A stretch of DNA of 64,000 nucleotides from contig WRBD01000006.1 in the NCBI GenBank assembly GCA_009779835.1, positions 1 to 64,000 of the forward strand, written 5' to 3'. Positions 18,505 to 26,377 of the stretch are shown here, piece after piece. The notes under the pieces were generated by a model that was not told the origin of the DNA, made no database searches, and saw only the letters and a list, made by a program, of their open reading frames with translations. The translations under genes were made by a program, and so were the position numbers. Source of the DNA: Defluviitaleaceae bacterium. Lineage in GTDB: Bacteria; Bacillota; Clostridia; Lachnospirales; WQUN01. The first letter of the stretch is position 1. The number at the start of each line of letters is the position of its first letter.

Positions 18505-21306
18505 ATGAATCCGTGGATGATATTAAATATTGAAAAGACCGATGATAAAGACGCGGTAAAAAAAGCGTACATGCAAATGCTGAAAAAAAATAACCCGGAG
18601 GATGACCCTGAAGGTTTTCAAAAAATCCGCCAAGCATACGAAAACGCGTTAGCGGAGATTGAAGGCAAAAAAGACGGGCCTTCAATGTCTGCTCCCGTGG
18701 CGGGATTTATAAAAAAAATGGAAGAGTTGTATAAAAATTTTCCCAAACGCATCGTACAATCAAACTGGGAAGAACTTTTTCGCGATGATGTTTGCTTGCA
18801 TCTCGAATTGGAAGATGAACTGCTTTTCTTCGTGTTGGATTTTTTTGCGGTAAACAGTTTACTGCCTGCTTACGTTTGGCAGATAGTTATTAAAAAATTA
18901 AATATCGAAGCACAGAAAGAAAAATTAAAAGTACAATTTGGCCCGGGATATATTGACTATATTCTCGGCTTTATGAAGGGGGGTACACAAATTTTTGATT
19001 ATGAATTATTTGATACGTCACAGGAAAAAGATTTCGACAGGGCAATTTTTTTGCGCGGCGATATTTGTTATCATCTCGACGGAAAGAATGTGGATGAAGC
19101 CGAAAAATTACTGAAAGAATTGGAAGAACTTGAAATACACCACCCTAATTTTTTGTTGGAAAATGCGCGATTTTTAGCATTAAAAAATGAACCCGCAAAG
19201 GCTCTTGAAATAGTTGAAAATCTATTTGAAAAATATGATTTTAAAAAAAATTCTTACGCAATGTTTGTAAAAGGTTCTATTTTAATGGCTTTCGATGACG
19301 AGGAGCATCTGAATCAATCCGCAGAGGTTTGCAGAACGATTTTGACCGAGTACCCCGATTATTATTATGTGCAGGATGTTTTAATGGAAGTTTTAATCAA
19401 ATTAGGCAAACTGGAAGAAGCTTTGGATTATGTCATGGATGAAATTTTGGCAAAATATCCGTCAAGCCCTGCGATGGGTCATGCTGCGCGGGTAAATGAT
19501 TTATTAATGAAAAAGAACGAAGAAAAATATGCGCAAAATCCAAAAGACAATGATACCGTTATGGCTTTAGCTGATAATTTTATAAAATCGCATCGTTATG
19601 AAAATGCATATGATTTATTAATGAAGCATAACGATATTCGCACGCACAAATATTTTAGAATTTTATCAATTTCTTGTTTGGAAAAACGCGATTACGAAAA
19701 AGCTATTGAATACGCTGAGCAGTCAAACAATTTACAGCCCAATTACGGTGCTTATCTGGATTTAACAGACGCATTGACCGCGCAAAAAAAATACACGAAA
19801 GCACTGGAAACTGCGGATTACGCGTTTTCGTTAAATTTACCCACAAATGGCTATGACATAATCAGAAAAGCACGTCTTTTTATTTCAAAATCAAGTGTTT
19901 GCAAAAATCTAAAAGAATATGAAAAAGCAATAGCCGTCTTGGACAGTGCGTTGGAAATAAATAATAAAATTGATTATGTATACGCGATAAAAGCAGAAAT
20001 ATACAAGGAAATTGGTAACTACAATGAAGCAATTGAACAAGCGGAAACAGCTTTAAGCTTTTTCCCGTACAATGTACAGCCTTATGAAACAATGGTTGAA
20101 ATATTTTATAACTCGGGAAATCCCGAACAGGTTGACGCTATAATTAGCCGTGCAGCGCAATTTCAAATAGACAGCCCCGGGCTTAAATTTTACAAAGCGT
20201 GTTGTCTTTCGAAAGAAAAAAAAACCGACGAAGCAATGAAAATTTTATCAGAATTAAAAAATGCGGAAGAGAAATGGGCGGAAAGGACTTTTATTGAGTT
20301 GTACTATATTTATCATGACGACATGCGTAAACCAAAAAATTCCTTTGATTGTTTAACAGAGGGGCTAAAAAAACTGCCGAACAATGAAATGCTTTTAATA
20401 AGATTAGCCGAGCATTATAAAATGCATAAACCCAAAAAAGAAATTGATGTATGGAAGGATATCTTGCGGCATTACCCCGAAAATCAAACGGCAATTAATC
20501 GTTTTGCCTTGATTTTAGAAGATTCCGGAAAGCCGGAGGGTGCCATAGAGTTCCTTGATAAAAAAATCATGGAATTGCCTCAATCAATTAATTTGCGCAT
20601 TCGCCGCGCTTTTATTTTTAAAGAAATGGAAAAACATAAAAATGCGCTGGACGATTTCTTTTACGCTGAGGAAAATGGAAAAAATATGCGTATTTGGTGG
20701 GACATGAATCAAATTTATTTTGAAATTGCTCATATATACAGCACTAAATTAAACGATGCCCCGAATGCGTTGAAATATTTCGAATTAGCCTTAAATGAAA
20801 ACAGCAATGATATGTATACACATTTTTATATCGGCAATTTGTATACTTATTTTTATAAAAATCATGAAAAAGCAGTCGGGTACTACAATGCGGCTATTGA
20901 GCTGGACGAAGGCGACCATATGAATTTTTATCACAGGGGAATTTCTTATCAATGCGACGGAAAATTTGATTTGGCAAAAAATGATTTTTTACAAGTAGTA
21001 AAAATGTGTGTCAGCAAGGATTTAGCGAAAAGTATCACTTATCACGGCGATTATACGTATATGGCACAAGCTTATATCATGCTGGGTGAACATAAAAAGG
21101 CATATACTGCAATAAAAAAAGCCGCTTCACTTGTTAAAAGAGACGGCACAAAAAAACGCAATTGTTATTGCATTTACATGGTATGGGCGCAATATTTTCA
21201 AGGTATCGGAAAAAAAAATAAAGCGAGAAAATATATCGAAATCGCTGTATCCATTAGTAATTCTGTTATGAATAACGATTTGAAATCAGAAATTTACAAC
21301 GTATGA
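18505..21306 (+). CDS. J-domain-like protein with long TPR array, probable HscC partner
   Basis: Residues 1-55 resemble a J domain: WMILNIEKTDDKDAVKKAYM (helices I-II), then KKNNPEDDPEGFQKIRQAYE. The HPD tripeptide needed to stimulate Hsp70 is replaced by NPE. The rest is helical repeat, with many 34-residue TPR-like units from about residue 170 to the end (for example EKAIEYAEQSNNLQPNYG and EALDYVMDEILAKYP). No signal peptide or membrane segment is seen, so it is cytoplasmic. ATG 18505 or ATG 18493 may be the start; both overlap or abut hscC. It ends back to back with the recombinase gene (stops at 21306 and 21307) without a terminator between. Confidence 0.85.
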   Translation: MNPWMILNIEKTDDKDAVKKAYMQMLKKNNPEDDPEGFQKIRQAYENALAEIEGKKDGPSMSAPVAGFIKKMEELYKNFPKRIVQSNWEELFRDDVCLHLELEDELLFFVLDFFAVNSLLPAYVWQIVIKKLNIEAQKEKLKVQFGPGYIDYILGFMKGGTQIFDYELFDTSQEKDFDRAIFLRGDICYHLDGKNVDEAEKLLKELEELEIHHPNFLLENARFLALKNEPAKALEIVENLFEKYDFKKNSYAMFVKGSILMAFDDEEHLNQSAEVCRTILTEYPDYYYVQDVLMEVLIKLGKLEEALDYVMDEILAKYPSSPAMGHAARVNDLLMKKNEEKYAQNPKDNDTVMALADNFIKSHRYENAYDLLMKHNDIRTHKYFRILSISCLEKRDYEKAIEYAEQSNNLQPNYGAYLDLTDALTAQKKYTKALETADYAFSLNLPTNGYDIIRKARLFISKSSVCKNLKEYEKAIAVLDSALEINNKIDYVYAIKAEIYKEIGNYNEAIEQAETALSFFPYNVQPYETMVEIFYNSGNPEQVDAIISRAAQFQIDSPGLKFYKACCLSKEKKTDEAMKILSELKNAEEKWAERTFIELYYIYHDDMRKPKNSFDCLTEGLKKLPNNEMLLIRLAEHYKMHKPKKEIDVWKDILRHYPENQTAINRFALILEDSGKPEGAIEFLDKKIMELPQSINLRIRRAFIFKEMEKHKNALDDFFYAEENGKNMRIWWDMNQIYFEIAHIYSTKLNDAPNALKYFELALNENSNDMYTHFYIGNLYTYFYKNHEKAVGYYNAAIELDEGDHMNFYHRGISYQCDGKFDLAKNDFLQVVKMCVSKDLAKSITYHGDYTYMAQAYIMLGEHKKAYTAIKKAASLVKRDGTKKRNCYCIYMVWAQYFQGIGKKNKARKYIEIAVSISNSVMNNDLKSEIYNV

Positions 21307-21873
21307 CTAATACCCCATACCCATGTAAACAGCATTTAGGTCGTCTTGTTGTATTCCAAGATACCGGCGGGTGTGGTTAAGGCTTGAATGATTATAAATT
21401 TCCATTATAACAGCGGGGGAAACTCCGTTTTTCCATGCGTGGTAGCCAAATGTTTTTCTAAGCGAGTGGCACGATATGCGCCCGGGAATGTTTAAATTTT
21501 CCCCTGCGAAGCGGATTATACGATACGCTTGGGAGCGGCTTATGCTCTTGCTAGTTTTGGGGTTAGAAAATAAAAATTCATCGGGACATGAAGAAGCTGC
21601 CGCCCGTTCAAGGGTGGCGGCTATTTTTCTATTTATTGCAATTATTTTCGTTTTACCCGTTTTCTTTTCGGTAACGGTAAATGTTTCGCGAGCGCGTTTT
21701 ATTTTGAAATTATAAACGTCTTGCCAGCGTAGCGGTAATAAATCCGAAATACGCAGTGCGGTATATAGGCTGAACACAACAAGCCTGTGATTTCTGTGTT
21801 GCCCTAAGTTGAGATAATAATTGCATAAATCGCGTACATCTTCTAAATTTCTTATTGGTTGGGTTATTGACAT
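21307..21873 (-). CDS. Short tyrosine recombinase (FimB/FimE-sized integrase)
   Basis: Catalytic-domain-only site-specific recombinase of 188 residues, lacking the N-terminal core-binding domain of XerC-type integrases. Active-site residues are visible in order: Arg in TALRISDLLPLRW, the beta-hairpin Lys in KKTGKTKII, HxxR in CHSLRKTFGYH, His in YNHSSLNHT, and nucleophile Tyr in RRYLGI. GGAGGAG 8 bases before ATG 21873 fixes the start; the longer open frame to 21966 has no support. Size and lack of N-domain match FimB and FimE. It is transcribed away from two inverted core-like sites at 21908-21937 and 22044-22073, its likely substrates. No other mobile-element gene is nearby. Confidence 0.9.
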   Translation of the reverse strand: MSITQPIRNLEDVRDLCNYYLNLGQHRNHRLVVFSLYTALRISDLLPLRWQDVYNFKIKRARETFTVTEKKTGKTKIIAINRKIAATLERAAASSCPDEFLFSNPKTSKSISRSQAYRIIRFAGENLNIPGRISCHSLRKTFGYHAWKNGVSPAVIMEIYNHSSLNHTRRYLGIQQDDLNAVYMGMGY

Positions 21874-21907
21874 CGGAAACTCCTCCATATATACTTCATA
21901 TATTAAG

Positions 21908-21937
21908 TGTAACAGATTATTTAATTTGTTGCACCAA
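21908..21937 (+). repeat. Left inverted repeat / recombinase core-like site (IRL)
   Basis: A 30-base sequence matching, in inverted orientation, 27 of 30 bases of 22044-22073. It includes an unbroken 17-base identity, TATTTAATTTGTTGCAC (21918-21934). The arm has its own dyad, TGTAACA...TGTTGCA around the centre TATTTA, as expected for a site bound by two recombinase protomers on either side of a crossover region. Confidence 0.85.
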
Positions 21938-21984
21938 GCTGAAAGCCGCATAAAATCAGCTTTCATACATACTGGATGTTGTTT

Positions 21985-22020
21985 TGAGCGTGGACTTTGC
22001 CATCCGCGCTCATTTTTTTT
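21985..22020 (+). terminator. Intrinsic terminator inside the invertible segment (first)
   Basis: Ten-pair stem TGAGCGTGGA (21985-21994) with TCCGCGCTCA (22003-22012), one pair being G-U, an 8-base loop and eight T at 22013-22020. Confidence 0.85.
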
Positions 22021-22021
22021 G

Positions 22022-22042
22022 CCCGTATTTACGGGATTTTTT
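22022..22042 (+). terminator. Intrinsic terminator inside the invertible segment (second)
   Basis: Stem CCCGT/ACGGG (22022-22035) followed by A and six T (22037-22042). It lies directly behind the first terminator and next to the right inverted repeat. Confidence 0.75.
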
Positions 22043-22043
22043 G

Positions 22044-22073
22044 TTAGTGCAACAAATTAAATATTCTGTTGCA
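22044..22073 (-). repeat. Right inverted repeat / recombinase core-like site (IRR)
   Basis: Inverted partner of 21908-21937. Within it TGCAACA (22048-22054) and TGTTGCA (22067-22073) form a perfect 7-base dyad around 12 bases that include TAAATA, the complement of the left site's TATTTA centre. The asymmetric centres face opposite ways, so recombination between the two sites would invert the DNA between them rather than delete it. Confidence 0.85.
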
Positions 22074-22112
22074 TCGGCGCGAAGTTTGTCAAGCCAAGAG
22101 GGAGGGCTAATT

Positions 22113-24368
22113 ATGAACAAGCAAACAAAAAAAACAGCAGGAATGTCTATGGGTATCGTGATAATCTTTATCATGGTAATGAGCGTTGCCGTAACAGCTT
22201 TACTGGTAGTTTCGGTAAACGCGCTGCGCAACGCAAACAGGCTGCCGCAAACGGATGGTGAATTTTTCTCGGCGGAAGCGGCTATGAACAGAGCTTTGCC
22301 GGGGATTGCAGAGTCGATGATTACTTATATCCCAATCGCGCCTACTACAACCGCGATAAACCAAATGGTTCAAGAAGCAGAAACCCAAATTGCCAACGCC
22401 AACTTGATTGACAGTGCTTTTACAAGTCTTGATGATACTGCTCAACAAAACGAGTTACTTAACTTCCTTCGAACAAATGCGGTTTTTCAAAATCGTGTAA
22501 AGGATGCAGTAAGTTTATATATCCAAAATGCACTGGGCGGGCTTCCCCCGGCACATGACCCTGTTGCTTTGCTTAACGGTACAGTAGACCCATCAACTTC
22601 TTCCTCAATTTTTTGGCTTATCGACGGCAACGACATAACAAGTCCTCAAGAGGGAATGGCTGAACCTGCATTTGTTAACTTGCCTCGCGATGGCGGAAAT
22701 GTGCGTATAGGTTGGCATGACGGAGGGGCTTTTACCGACGGAATCAGCGTTTCTCCTCCGGTTGTATCCGGAAACACGAGGACATTTAATATAAATATTG
22801 CGCCCTACATTACCGTAAACTCTTATTCAGGTGTAGTGGAATTAACCGAAAGAATTTTGGTGCCGTTTTCTTCGTTTTATATTTCGTATGAAGTTAATAA
22901 TGGTGACCCGGTTGTTATGGCATCGCAAAATCCGGATTCTTTCGGGTGTTACGGTTTTTGTGCAGCTAATGGCATTACCAGTGGTACACAAGCTCATCAC
23001 TTTCATCCAATGCACTGGGCAAACAAAGATGCTTCCGCTATTGCAAATTATTTAGGAGTCACTCATACCGGTGACAATCCCAACCCGCAGGTTACTCAAA
23101 TACTGAACGCCACTCCCGGGTTTAGCCCTCGCTTCTCCTGCGGTGGGATAAATTTAGTATCACCTTGTAATGGCGACCATAGAATTAAGTTTGATGGAAG
23201 TCATCCTCTTCCGAATGTTGAACTTACACCAATGTCACCGGGTTCTGATGCCTTGCGGGCTAGAATTAGCACCGATTCCCGTGCCAATGTTACGGCAAAT
23301 GGAGATGTTACCACAACAGGAATAGCTACTCAAACCGGCGAAGTAAATGGTAACCCTGCCACAGTTACAACAGTTAGGCTTAACCATGAGCACAATTGTA
23401 TCGGTAGTATAACCAGTGTCCAAGAGACTACTTGTTCCAATCACGGCTTTCTTGGTGTTGCTGTGTGGAATTGCCCTACCCCAGGTTGCGCTGGAACTAT
23501 ATCCAGTGTTCAGCCGACTACTTGTTCCATCCACGGTCTTCTTGGTATCGCTGTTTGGAATTGCCCTAATATATTCAGGATCGAAGGTAATAGGGTAGTG
23601 GGTTTAGGAAGCGGGCAGATTCGTATCGGGATTGCTCCAAACGACATGGTGTTAAGCGTACAAAATTTGCGCATTATAAACGGAAACCCGATTTTGGTTG
23701 GAGATTTTACGGGTATTAATGTATATGTTCCAAACGGTACTCTTTCCTTAGGCACTTCAACAGAGGCATTTATTGTTCAAAATGACCCAACTGGAACCCC
23801 ACCCATACCCGCAACGAACATTGCATCAAGTGCTGATACGACAGTTAACGTTAGAGATGGATTTATTGCGGAGTATGTGTCAATAACTTCCGGTTTAGGA
23901 GCAATGACATTTGCCAGCCATGGTACAGGAGAAGTCAGCATGGGTGCTGTTTTTGCGTCACAAGGGCATATGACCGGCACAATAAGGGCTTCCAGTTGGA
24001 TAAATGACCAAAAACCTCAATTTATAGGACACCAGCATTTGGATTTATCGCTGGAAATACAAGACCCAATTAGCAGCGGAGAGATGGGCGCGTTGTTTCA
24101 TTCAACCGGGGGCAGTCACATGGTTGTTCATGTTGATAATGGCGGTCATCCTTTCGATGGTTGGTTTTTTTCCAATACAAGTGCAATGGGAAGTAGTCTC
24201 AATGGACACGCAAATCTTAATGTCCCGCCTGAAAGACCAACTATGCCCATAATGCCTGAGTTAAATACATTTCTTAATAATTTGAGCGGCGGTCCCGGTG
24301 GTCCTGTACCGGGCAGTTTAGACAGTGGCGGCTCTCCGGATATAACAAACGCACAATTGCTTCCTTAA
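22113..24368 (+). CDS. Secreted surface protein with PilX-like N-terminus, putatively phase-variable
   Basis: A 751-residue exported protein. A short basic start is followed by one hydrophobic helix (about residues 11-33, MSMGIVIIFIMVMSVAVTAL) and then GEFFSAEAAMNRAL. This is the pattern of PilX-type pilus-associated proteins (helix, then AxAEAGxxxAL). The rest has no recognisable domain. It is rich in Gly, Asn, Thr and His and has Cys/His-rich segments, including two 30-residue tandem repeats (SVQ.TTCS.HG...VAVWNCP) and several Cys pairs (CYGFC, CGGINLVSPC) that could bind metal or form disulfides. GAGGGAGGG at 22099-22106 fixes ATG 22113. It lies just downstream of the candidate invertible segment. 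Function unknown; adhesin or minor pilin is a guess from the N-terminus. Confidence 0.75.
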   Translation: MNKQTKKTAGMSMGIVIIFIMVMSVAVTALLVVSVNALRNANRLPQTDGEFFSAEAAMNRALPGIAESMITYIPIAPTTTAINQMVQEAETQIANANLIDSAFTSLDDTAQQNELLNFLRTNAVFQNRVKDAVSLYIQNALGGLPPAHDPVALLNGTVDPSTSSSIFWLIDGNDITSPQEGMAEPAFVNLPRDGGNVRIGWHDGGAFTDGISVSPPVVSGNTRTFNINIAPYITVNSYSGVVELTERILVPFSSFYISYEVNNGDPVVMASQNPDSFGCYGFCAANGITSGTQAHHFHPMHWANKDASAIANYLGVTHTGDNPNPQVTQILNATPGFSPRFSCGGINLVSPCNGDHRIKFDGSHPLPNVELTPMSPGSDALRARISTDSRANVTANGDVTTTGIATQTGEVNGNPATVTTVRLNHEHNCIGSITSVQETTCSNHGFLGVAVWNCPTPGCAGTISSVQPTTCSIHGLLGIAVWNCPNIFRIEGNRVVGLGSGQIRIGIAPNDMVLSVQNLRIINGNPILVGDFTGINVYVPNGTLSLGTSTEAFIVQNDPTGTPPIPATNIASSADTTVNVRDGFIAEYVSITSGLGAMTFASHGTGEVSMGAVFASQGHMTGTIRASSWINDQKPQFIGHQHLDLSLEIQDPISSGEMGALFHSTGGSHMVVHVDNGGHPFDGWFFSNTSAMGSSLNGHANLNVPPERPTMPIMPELNTFLNNLSGGPGGPVPGSLDSGGSPDITNAQLLP
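23409..23570 (+). repeat. Two tandem 90-base coding repeats
   Basis: Unit 1 at 23409-23498 and a partial unit 2 from 23499 encode similar peptides (ITSVQETTCSNHGFLGVAVW and ISSVQPTTCSIHGLLGIAVW). Differences are spread through the unit, so this is an older duplication. Confidence 0.8.
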
Positions 24369-24431
24369 ATATTGTGTGAAAGTTTATTTTTTCTTTTTCT
24401 TCGCTCTTGCCATAAATAAACGGGGGTTATA

Positions 24432-25016
24432 ATGAAAAAGCTACTTTGCGTTTCCGCTGTGTTAATTGCTTTAGACCAAATTACAAAACATCTTGCGCGG
24501 TATTTTGTTGCGGATGATTTGGTTGTAATCGTTCCGGGAATTTTAAGTATTGCGCCGTTTCATAATACGTATCTTGGATGGCTTGGATGGTGGGCAGGCG
24601 TTGTTGATGTGCCGTCACCGCTTATTTTGGTATTTTTAAAGCATTTTTTTATTTTGCTCTTTTTGTCGGTTATGTATTGGTATTTTTGTTTTATATCAAA
24701 AAAAAGCCGCTCTTTGCTGAATGCTTCTTTTGTGTCTGCGGTGGCGGGTGTAGGCGGCTCGTTTATTGATAATTTACTTTTTAACGGCTCGTGGGATTTT
24801 ATTTTTGTTTTTAACGCGTTAATTTTTGATTTGAAAGATTTTTATCTTTTAACACATTTAATTTTACTTTTTATTTTCGGCATACTTCTCGTTCCGCAAT
24901 ATAAAAAGCTAAGCAAAGAACAGCGCGGGCAGTTGAGTTTTTCTTCTTGGATGCAACAAAGCTTAAAAAATGTGAATTCCATTAAAATTTTACAAGAAAA
25001 TCTGAGGGGTTTATAG
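24432..25016 (+). CDS. Divergent signal peptidase II (LspA-like) membrane protein
   Basis: Four to five membrane segments in the LspA pattern. The N-terminal ALDQITKHLA motif is present, as are both catalytic-Asp regions: GSFIDNLLFNG for the usual GNxIDR, and FNALIFDLKD for the usual FNxAD. The conserved N-x-GAAFG loop is replaced by NTYLGWLGWWAGVVD, and the protein is about 35 residues longer than typical LspA, with a basic C-terminal tail. It is likely a paralogue rather than the housekeeping enzyme. It starts 64 bases after the surface-protein gene with a GGGGG ribosome site and may be cotranscribed with it, so a role with that protein is possible. The surface protein has no visible lipobox. 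Confidence 0.7.
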   Translation: MKKLLCVSAVLIALDQITKHLARYFVADDLVVIVPGILSIAPFHNTYLGWLGWWAGVVDVPSPLILVFLKHFFILLFLSVMYWYFCFISKKSRSLLNASFVSAVAGVGGSFIDNLLFNGSWDFIFVFNALIFDLKDFYLLTHLILLFIFGILLVPQYKKLSKEQRGQLSFSSWMQQSLKNVNSIKILQENLRGL

Positions 25017-25032
25017 TAGTCGTTCGTAACAT

Positions 25033-25073
25033 AAAAAAAACCGTGGAGAAAAAATTTCCCTCCACGGTTTTTT
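25033..25073. terminator. Bidirectional terminator
   Basis: AAACCGTGGAG paired with CTCCACGGTTT around an A/T-rich loop, with an A-run on one side and T-run on the other. It serves the LspA-like gene and the convergent sugar ATPase gene. Confidence 0.85.
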
Positions 25074-25083
25074 ACATATTTAC

Positions 25084-26196
25084 TTAATTAGTAATAGTCT
25101 GTTCCGTATCTTTATCGAAAACGTGAATGCGTTGTACATCAAGAGCCATTGTGATTGTGTCGCCGGCTTTTGCGGTGCTTCTTGGGTTAACGCGGGCGGT
25201 CATTTGTTGTCCTGCACAAAGCAGGTACAGGTAGATTTCCGCGCCGAGAAGTTCGGTTACTTCGACGTCTGTTTTAATTAGCGAATCGGGTGATTGGGAG
25301 ATGAACATTTCTTCATCTTTGAGGTCTTCGGGGCGTATTCCCATCACAACGGTTTTTCCGTTGTAGCCGCCTTCGACAACAGCGCGGGCTTTTGCTTGGG
25401 GCAGTTTAATTGGGTGTTCGCCGTACATAAGATAAACATCTGAGCCGCGTTGGTCAACGGTTACGTCAACAAGGTTCATTTGCGGCGAGCCTATGAAGCC
25501 TGCAACAAATAAGTTTTTCGGTTTGTTGTAAAGGTTTACGGGCGAATCAATTTGCTGTGCAACGCCGTCTTTCATTACAACAATGCGGGTTCCGAGGGTC
25601 ATAGCTTCGGTTTGGTCGTGGGTTACATATACGAAAGTTGTTTGTAATTTTTGATGAAGCTTTGTAATTTCCGTACGCATTTGTACACGAAGTTTTGCGT
25701 CAAGGTTTGAAAGAGGTTCGTCCATAAGGAAAACTTTTGGTTCGCGAACTATTGCGCGTCCCATTGCTACACGCTGACGTTGTCCGCCGGAAAGAGCTTT
25801 GGGTTTACGGTCAAGAAGGTGTTCGATATCAAGAACTCTTGCGGCTTCGTGAACTCTTTTTTCAATTTCAGCTTTGGGGGTTTTGCGTAATTTTAATCCG
25901 AATGCCATATTGTCATGTACGCTCATGTGCGGATAAAGCGCGTAGTTTTGGAAAACCATCGCGATATCGCGGTCTTTGGGGGCTACGTCATTCATTAGGC
26001 GGTCGCCTATGTATAGCTCACCCTCTGTTATTTCTTCCAAGCCTGCAATCATGCGTAGAGTCGTTGTTTTTCCGCACCCGGACGGACCTACGAAAATAAT
26101 AAATTCTTTGTCCGCAATTTTCATGTTGAAATCTGAAACCGCAACAAAACCGTTTGGATACTTCTTAACAATGTTTTTAAGCTCTAAACCAGCCAT
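25084..26196 (-). CDS. msmX: Sugar ABC transporter ATPase, MsmX/UgpC type
   Basis: Energises carbohydrate importers of the CUT1 class from the cytoplasmic side. Walker A is GPSGCGKTTT, the Q-loop lies in VFQNYALYP, the signature is LSGGQRQRVAMGRA, Walker B is VFLMDEPLSNLDA, and the switch His is VTHDQ. The C-terminal third is the OB-fold regulatory domain (MGIRPEDL). Length 370 is standard. No binding protein or permease is adjacent. In Bacillus such an orphan MsmX serves several sugar importers, which is the likely role here. The gene has its own terminator and a divergent upstream region. Confidence 0.94.
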   Translation of the reverse strand: MAGLELKNIVKKYPNGFVAVSDFNMKIADKEFIIFVGPSGCGKTTTLRMIAGLEEITEGELYIGDRLMNDVAPKDRDIAMVFQNYALYPHMSVHDNMAFGLKLRKTPKAEIEKRVHEAARVLDIEHLLDRKPKALSGGQRQRVAMGRAIVREPKVFLMDEPLSNLDAKLRVQMRTEITKLHQKLQTTFVYVTHDQTEAMTLGTRIVVMKDGVAQQIDSPVNLYNKPKNLFVAGFIGSPQMNLVDVTVDQRGSDVYLMYGEHPIKLPQAKARAVVEGGYNGKTVVMGIRPEDLKDEEMFISQSPDSLIKTDVEVTELLGAEIYLYLLCAGQQMTARVNPRSTAKAGDTITMALDVQRIHVFDKDTEQTITN

Positions 26197-26377
26197 TAGC
26201 TGCCTCCTATAATTACAGACAAATAAAACATGTCTGCTCTGTAATGTTACAGTTATATTACAATATTAAAATATGCGTTGTCATTGGCGAAAATTCCAAA
26301 AAATCGTGCAATTTCTGTGAGATTATACAAAGAATAATTTATTGAAATTTGCGGAAAAATATGCTTGGTGAATTAAG

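Larger units (their letters stand above)
21938..22043. other. Candidate invertible DNA segment (phase switch)
   Basis: A 106-base segment bounded by inverted core-like sites, between a tyrosine recombinase gene and a surface-protein gene that diverge from it. It holds two intrinsic terminators in the plus direction (21985-22020 and 22022-22042) and a smaller hairpin (TGAAAGC/GCTTTCA, about 21940-21966). In the present orientation transcription toward the surface-protein gene would be stopped. After inversion the U-tracts would face the recombinase gene. A weak promoter-like pair, TTGTTG (21927-21932, in IRL) and CATAAA 17 bases later, reads into the terminators. Inversion is inferred, not observed. 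Confidence 0.65.

Noticed and set aside
21307..21873. Integrase of a prophage or integrative element
   Set aside because: No phage, plasmid or conjugation genes are near. The protein is only a catalytic domain and lies beside inverted, not direct, core-like sites.
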